Shown: in pieces, positions 57,867 through 64,000 of the stretch
Position numbering within the stretch: position 1 is the stretch's first letter
Layout: every line of letters starts with the position of its first letter
Assembly: GCA_025786725.1 (NCBI GenBank)
Contig: JAHLTZ010000004.1
Span: 682,001 to 746,000 of the forward strand
Source of the DNA: Syncephalis fuscata
Lineage: Eukaryota; Zoopagomycota; Zoopagomycetes; Zoopagales; Piptocephalidaceae
DNA length: 64,000 nt
Direction of reading: 5' to 3'
The notes under the pieces: generated by a model
The model's database searches: none
What the model saw: only the letters and a program-made list of their open reading frames with translations
Told to the model about the DNA's origin: nothing
Translations under genes and position numbers: made by a program

Positions 57867-60800
57867 ATGTCTGACGAGGAAGAAGCACCAAGCAGTCGGC
57901 TACCATGGGGCCTGACTAAAGAGGGCGTAAAGCCGGGCACGATAAAGGTTTGCCGATTCGATTTATAGCGTTCTACTTAACAACTACTTATCGATTCATC
58001 AATGCGATGCGTGGATGCACGCCTGTGCAGCAAATAGCGGCTAAGAAGATGCAGACGTTTAAGATCGGTGTACAGAAGAAGACACCCTTCCAGAAACGAA
58101 AAGAGGAAGAGGAATTGAAGCGTAGAGTAAGCAGGAATGCGCCTGTAACACTATTATATGTACTGAGTCCAGTTAACAAATAGAAAGCGGAAGAAGAGGC
58201 AGCCGAGGTATATAAAGAATTTGTAGCCTCATTCGAAGATGATGAGCCAGGAATGAAAGCATTTGTCAGGGCAGGCACTATGGGCTCAAGCGGTCAGTAA
58301 CTAGCACTGTATCAGTTAATTGTGTAGTCATTGATTGCTATACTGTTATGGTTATTGTCTATTAATTAGATAAGTCGAGCGATACTAAAGCAGAATCACG
58401 TTCAGCTTATCGTCCACAACCATTTGTTAAAGCGGGTCAGAAATCCACATCTACTATTTCTACACCACAACAATTGAATAATACGGTAACAAAGTCTAAC
58501 AGACCAACAACAACGACTACAATTCGTAAACCTGTTAAATCCACTAATGCTACTAGCTGTACACCAAAAGCCCCAAAACGCCCAGTAATAACTACTCCTG
58601 GACAGCGCCACAATCCTTTTGCAGAGGACGAGGATGATAGTAGTGACGATGAAAGTGCCAAAGTATGCTATTATAGCCGTTAAAGTATTTGATACTTACA
58701 TTATTACAGCTAAAAGCCAATGAAGCCAATGAGAAAAAGCGTAATCTAGACACCTTTATGCAAAATCTGAAACGGTAAGCACATATCAATTTAGTAGTCA
58801 GTAGATTTTATAATTTAGTAAATTAAGTGATCACGAGACACACGAGAAACGATTGCAACAAAAACGACAAGCTATTGGCGATTATGGTACGTTGTTATGA
58901 AACTAAAAATTTGTATAATAATATGGCAATGATATGATAAAGATGGAGCACGTCCATCATTTACAGTACAAGCAGGTGGGCTATTGGCAACACTTTAAAT
59001 CACTACTAGCACACACTTATCATCTATTAGCGTTTGAAGATAAGCAAGGCTCACACGATCTAGGCGATCCAACGACAACGAATATATTCGTATCTAATAT
59101 TCCAAACGGTGTAAGTAATTGCACGTAGCTGTATACTATAATTAATTATTGAGTCGTTAATTAGGCGGATGAACTATTGCTATGTAAGCATTTTGGACGA
59201 TATGGACCTATTGGCAGTGTAAAGATTATGTGGCCTCGACCATATGACGAACGAAGCGGTAAAGGTTCAAGTAGATTGAGTGGCTTTGTAGCATTTATGT
59301 ATCGAGAACATGCCGCACAAGCATTAAAGAATCTGGATGGCTCAATACTTCTTAATAATCAATTAAGATGTGTCTGGGGCAAGGCAGTGCCTTTACCATC
59401 AAAGCCATTCTATGGTAAGTGAATTATTGGCAATAATAAATAAAGTGGTATATTTACTATAGTTATATCAATCATATTAGTACCATCGGCATCAAGTGGT
59501 GCAAACTCAACTAGTCGTTCATTTTCCAGTCGATTATCAGGTAAATAATACACTTATAAATACAATATATATATACATATATATATATTAATTCATATAT
59601 AGACGATAGCATGTCAAGTTCACGTCATAAAGTAAGTTATAAGTATATATACATCTTATTTATTCCTTAAATGTAGGAATTACAGGAAATAGTAGTGGAA
59701 CAGCCAACAAATCGTGAAGTACTTTATATTATTCATCGTACTGTAGAAAGAATAACTCGATATGGTCCACAGTTTGAGGTAAGTAATACACCAAGTATTA
59801 GATCTATTTTAATGTTTATTATATAGGCAACTATTATAGATCGAGAACAAGATAATCCAAAATTTAGATTTTTATATGATCATCGAGTAAGTAAAATAGC
59901 TGGTGGAATACAAGTAATGCTTATTAAATAATAAATATCTAGTCACCAGATCACACCTATTATCGGTGGCGGTTATTCACTACGTTAAACGGCGATAATA
60001 CAAGTCAATGGCGTGAAGAGTTACTGGAAATGTTTGATGATGACATTATATGGATTCCTCCTGAAATACATTCACACTTTGAAGTAAGTCTATCTAATTA
60101 AATAGAATTATATGCAATGACTATAGCTATCATACAATAGGATGATGACGATGACGATGACGACGATGGTAGTGATACTGAACACCGACATAGAACGGCT
60201 TATAACTCAGATGTTGAATATGAAAGGGAAAGAGAAGAACTGCCAAAAGGACAGTTGGGACCAATAGCCAAACGCCGTTTAAATAAAATGATTCGTATAT
60301 ATTCTGAAGGAGAGTATGGCAATTTAGAAATACGAGAACGTATTGGAGAATTTGCCCTTGATCACACAGATGATACAAAGAGTGTAAGTAGATATGAAAT
60401 ATATTTATATCTAGTAACTAACTCATAAATATATTTTATATACTAGGTGGTTGATATTGTTATTCAGTCTTTATTACTAAAAGATATACCATATCCTGTC
60501 AAAGTTATTCGATTTGAATTAATCAGTGAGTTACTGGTTAGAAGTGGTCAACCAGCACCGGGTGCATGGAAGATACGATCAAGGTAAATTACACCATAAA
60601 TATAGTATATCGTATTAATTAACACTATAACAATGATAGTTTTGAAGCACGATTGCCCGAATTATTTACTCATTTGGGTCAAGTATCTAGTAGTATTGGA
60701 TCACGTTTAAAGGCTGAAAACTATAAAGTAATTGAAATTAATTTAATAATATTTAATATATATATTTATACTAATAATATAAACAGCGGCAAATATTTGA

Positions 60801-61602
60801 TCATTTCCGGTTATGGGAGGGCCAGTCACTATTTACGCATGAGCAATTAAATAGACTAGCTGATTGTTTTGACGGTATTGACCGTACAGCAGATAGTACA
60901 CCTATTGTGGAGGTACAAACCGAACCAGTTCAACCGGTTAAACGGGCTGGTTTCCGTCCTATTGGTAGTGTGGTATCCGATACGTCTGCCAATGAGCCAG
61001 CACCAACACCAAAATTAATAGAGAGTACAGAGGACAGTATAGATGGTGAACCATTAATGGATACAACGATTAATGACACTAATGAAGATGATTTAAATGG
61101 TGAACCAATGGAATTAAATGACATAGCAAATGGCATACTTGACAATAAAGATGAGGAAGCAGAAGAGGATGAGGACGATTTAGATGGACAACCATTAGCG
61201 ATAGAAGAGGAAGAAGAGGAGGAAGAGCTGGATGGTCAACCAATGGAAGAATCAATATTTGATATGCCTGCCGAGTTAGTTGATAAACTAGAAAGATATC
61301 GTGCTAGTCTATCAGTTCAACCACAAATGAACGAGATCAAGATGAAGCAATTACTAATTGAGTTCCGTGATAAATTATTACAAAGCATTAAGATGACACC
61401 ATTACCATCAACATTAGAATCTTATTCTGCTGTGTCACACCCGTCATCGTCATCGCCATCAGTCATTCTCGATACAACTGTGGTTGTAAAAGAGAAAGCC
61501 ATAACCATAACAGAAAATGGAGAAGTAAAAAATACTAGTAATAGTAACAACAACAATAGTAATAATGACAACGATGATGATTTTGATATGTTTGCAGCGT
61601 AA
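57867..61602 (+). CDS. U2SURP: U2 snRNP-associated SURP domain protein
   Basis: Acts in the U2 snRNP of the spliceosome. About 12-14 short exons. Order: N-terminal region with KMQTFKIGVQKKTPFQKRKE, then EEAAEVYKEFVASFEDD; RRM with TNIFVSNIPNG and HFGRYGPIGSVKIMWPRPYD; SURP module (TVERITRYGPQFEATIID, then PKFRFLYDHRSPDHTYYRWR); CID domain (LNKMIRIYSEGEYGNLEIRE, then KDIPYPVKVIRFELISELLV); acidic region with four DxxGxPx motifs (IDGEPL, LNGEPM, LDGQPL, LDGQPM); Ser/Asn-rich tail. The RRM and SURP order matches animal U2SURP. ATG at 57867. Internal exon edges are approximate. Confidence 0.9.
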
Positions 61603-61679
61603 CAACAATGGTTATAGCAATATTAACAACAACAATAATCATCGTATTGATAGTAAATAGTAATAAACAGTTTGATTAT

Positions 61680-64000
61680 CTATTCGCCATTATTATTATT
61701 GTTACCATTAGATTGATTTACAGAAGGTGCAGCTGATCCTGGTCTATTACGAGTGGGTGTGGCCGACATAGATGAGACATTAGATGCTTGTGATGTATTG
61801 ACAGCAGATCTAGCAATGGCAGCAGCAATGGCGGCCGGTGAAGGCATAGCACCTATAGCACCAAATGATGGACTCTGTTGTTGTTGTTGTTGCTGTGGTG
61901 TTAAACCGGCCATCACTAGTGGAGAACCTTGTGATGCTGAACCAGGCTGGGGGTGTGTATTATTGACGGCGGCGGCAGCGGCAGCCACTGCGGCAGCTTG
62001 TGATGCCAAATTAGCTTGAGCCATGACTGCTTGACGTTGAGCCATAGCTGCTTGTACTTGAGCGGCTAATGTAGCAGCTAATGCAGGATTATTATTAGCT
62101 GCTGCTGCTAATGCAGCCTGTGCATTAAGTATATTTGTTGCAGTAGTAGCGTTCATTGATTGTTGTTGTTGTTGTTGTTGCTGCTGCTGCTGCTGTCGCA
62201 TTTGAATAAGATGTTGTCGATGTAACATATTAATTACATCCGGTGGTAACTAATAAACTATTAGTAATGTAAAATAAAATCTGCTTTAATCAATTAAATA
62301 CCTGCTGTAAATTAATCATAGCATTAGCATTATTATTGGGATTGACATTCATGGCCGAGGCTTGAAGTTGTCGTATACGCTGTGCATATTGCAGCTGGGC
62401 TAGACTTAATGGTAAATTACCTTGACCTTGTCGCTGTAATTGCTGGAGTTGGAGTTGTTGTAACTGCTGTAATTGCTGTGGTGTAGGTTGAATTTGTGGC
62501 ATAGACTGTTGTTGTTGTTGTTGCTGTTGCTGTTGTTGCTGTTGTTGCTGCTGTCGTTGTTGCTGCTGCTGTGTTAATAAGGCAAAGGCAGCAGCAGCAG
62601 CAGCATTTTGTGCTTGAACATTCATCGGTAATGGTGGGCCAGGTCGACCAGGTGTTTGCATCATTGACAAAGCAGATAGCGTAGGTGATTGTGCCCCTGC
62701 AGTAACCGATGAAGGTGTACCAGCAGTATTGGCAGTATTGTTAGCATTACCGGCAGCATTGGCAGCATTATTAGCATTGGCATTAACTGTAGCCGTAGAA
62801 GCAGGTGGTGTTGGAGCCGAGGTACGATTACCACGTGGTGTTGCATTAGCAGATTGTGGTGTTTGAATAATGGTGGGCTGTGCATTAGCTATGGTCGGTG
62901 TCGTGTTGTCCACTGTTTCTACATCATTGCCATTGCTAGTATTACTCGTATTGCCATAGGTGTCGCTGATGTATTGGCTGCCGGCATAGCTGTTACACCT
63001 CGTGCTGCTAAAAGTGCTTGTAGTTGTTGTTGTTGCAACCAAAGCTGATTGGCTTGATTTGGTAATGCACCAGATTGAGCGGGTAGTGTTTGGCCAGGTG
63101 CCGAAACAGTCGCCGCAGCTGCTGCAATACGAGCTTGATTGGCTAGTTGATTGGCCGTCATAATCTGTGATTGACGAATAAGATTAGCGCGTAGTGCAGG
63201 ATTATTGGCATAAACATTTTGTAATGTTTGTAAAGGTAATTGCTAACCAATTCATTATTAATTGAGTATAGTAATATACTATCTACTTACTGCTCGTACA
63301 TGTGCCTGCTGCGCTAATAAACGGGTAAGTTGCAGTTCACGTGTAATACGTAACTGTCCTAGAATACGCGGTGTAGGTGCTTGGCTATTAACATCAATAC
63401 CTGGTACTTGTTGGCCAGCCAGCACACGCTCCTTCTCTTCCGTAACTGTAATGGCTTGTGATACTAATAAAAAATAAAGCCATTAGCCATTAAATTTAAA
63501 TTAAATAAATATTTTACCATTTTTACGTAATTGTTCCCGTCGTTTAGATGCTTTACGGAATGCATCTTGCAGTGAAATGGCCTTGGGTGCACGTTTCTTA
63601 CTATCTTTTATCGCTTTTTGTTTCGTATCTTTGCGTTGCTTATTCATGACAGCCGTGTCAAGTAAATGCTCTGCTTCTGAGAACATACTTGAATGGCCGA
63701 CTGGGTGCGGTACAGGAATCAATGTTGGCTGGTCAGATTTACCTTGATTCTGGAATAGCCATCGATCACAGCAAGATTGTGCACTGTAGCCGCCTTTTGA
63801 CAAATTACGGTGACCATTCATACATTCAGCGATAAGTTGCCAGTTAAATCCATATTGTTCCACGAGTAGATTAAGCATACGATCCTGTTCCGGTGTCCAT
63901 GTCTCAAGTGTCTTTACATAATGATCGATCTTGCCAGAGGGTAGTACCACTTCAACCGGCCCTAAATCCTTAGCTTTACGTGTTGTAAATAGTTCTAAAA
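61680..64000 (-). CDS. EAF1/VID21-like SANT and glutamine-rich protein of the NuA4 complex (partial, runs off right edge)
   Basis: Minus strand, stop at 61680-61682, 77 bp from the U2SURP stop. The visible N-terminal part (63501-64000) carries a SANT/Myb-like domain: LETWTPEQDRMLNLLVEQYG then FNWQLIAECMNG, followed by a basic KQRKDTKQKAIKDSKKR helix. The rest is Gln- and Ala-rich: one poly-Q tract near 62500-62580 and another near 62160-62200. The frame breaks at GG 62954-62955 (minus strand). The SANT position before a Q-rich tail fits the NuA4 scaffold Eaf1/Vid21, but the HSA domain would lie outside the window. A generic Myb-like transcription factor is the alternative. One intron joins QINLQQ to LPPDVIN (about 62232-62301). 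Confidence 0.65.
62160..62580 (-). repeat. CAG/CAA (poly-glutamine) tracts
   Basis: Two glutamine-coding runs in the EAF1-like gene (about 62160-62200 and 62510-62575), mixed CAG and CAA codons. Such tracts are length-variable. Confidence 0.9.

Overview
This is nuclear DNA from a fungus, most likely an early-diverging lineage. The genes are split by many short introns (mostly about 45-60 nt, GTAAGT-type donors, a few GC-AG). Intergenic DNA is strongly AT-rich. The gene set is fungal: an M36 fungalysin, an iron-sulfur L-serine dehydratase, a vezatin/Inp2-like protein, a MOB4/phocein, an EAF1-like NuA4 subunit and an LPMO-like secreted protein. The sequence alone does not fix the phylum.

Layout from left to right. 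A 7TM protein with a large ectodomain runs off the left edge (1-2115, minus). L-serine dehydratase follows (3411-5863, minus). Two related seven-helix proteins of unknown family lie in tandem (8124-9194 and 11134-11919, plus). A nested repeat block (12.7-15.15 kb) and a tRNA-Ala(AGC) (15572-15644, minus) precede MOB4/phocein (plus), which is tail-to-tail with a vezatin-like gene (minus). Next come an FHA-domain checkpoint-type kinase (23535-25749) and COG2 (28122-30559), with broken copies of the COG2 3' end behind it. Then follow an LPMO-like secreted protein (32713-33219), a kinase relic, a 67-aa membrane protein, a short-chain dehydrogenase (36616-37664) and fungalysin (38712-40619).

A sphingosine-kinase-like gene (43253-45601) sits between two nearly identical inverted repeats of about 1.04 kb. 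To its right the window is gene-dense: an amidohydrolase, transgelin/calponin, NDUFAF2, two tandem Qa-SNAREs, a secreted protein with a frame break, a second 7TM protein with an ectodomain, U2SURP, and an EAF1-like SANT/poly-Q protein that leaves the window on the right.

The genes form no single pathway. Themes are trafficking (COG2, two syntaxins, vezatin-like), signalling (MOB4, FHA kinase, sphingosine kinase, four 7TM proteins), secreted degradative proteins (fungalysin, LPMO-like), RNA processing and chromatin (U2SURP, EAF1-like). The least-described items are the two 7TM families, the large inverted repeat around the sphingosine kinase, the nested repeat block, and the kinase with an HCD loop, an 8-nt microexon and an in-frame insert. 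Several otherwise good genes have one-base frame breaks next to homopolymers. This suggests residual assembly indels rather than widespread gene death.
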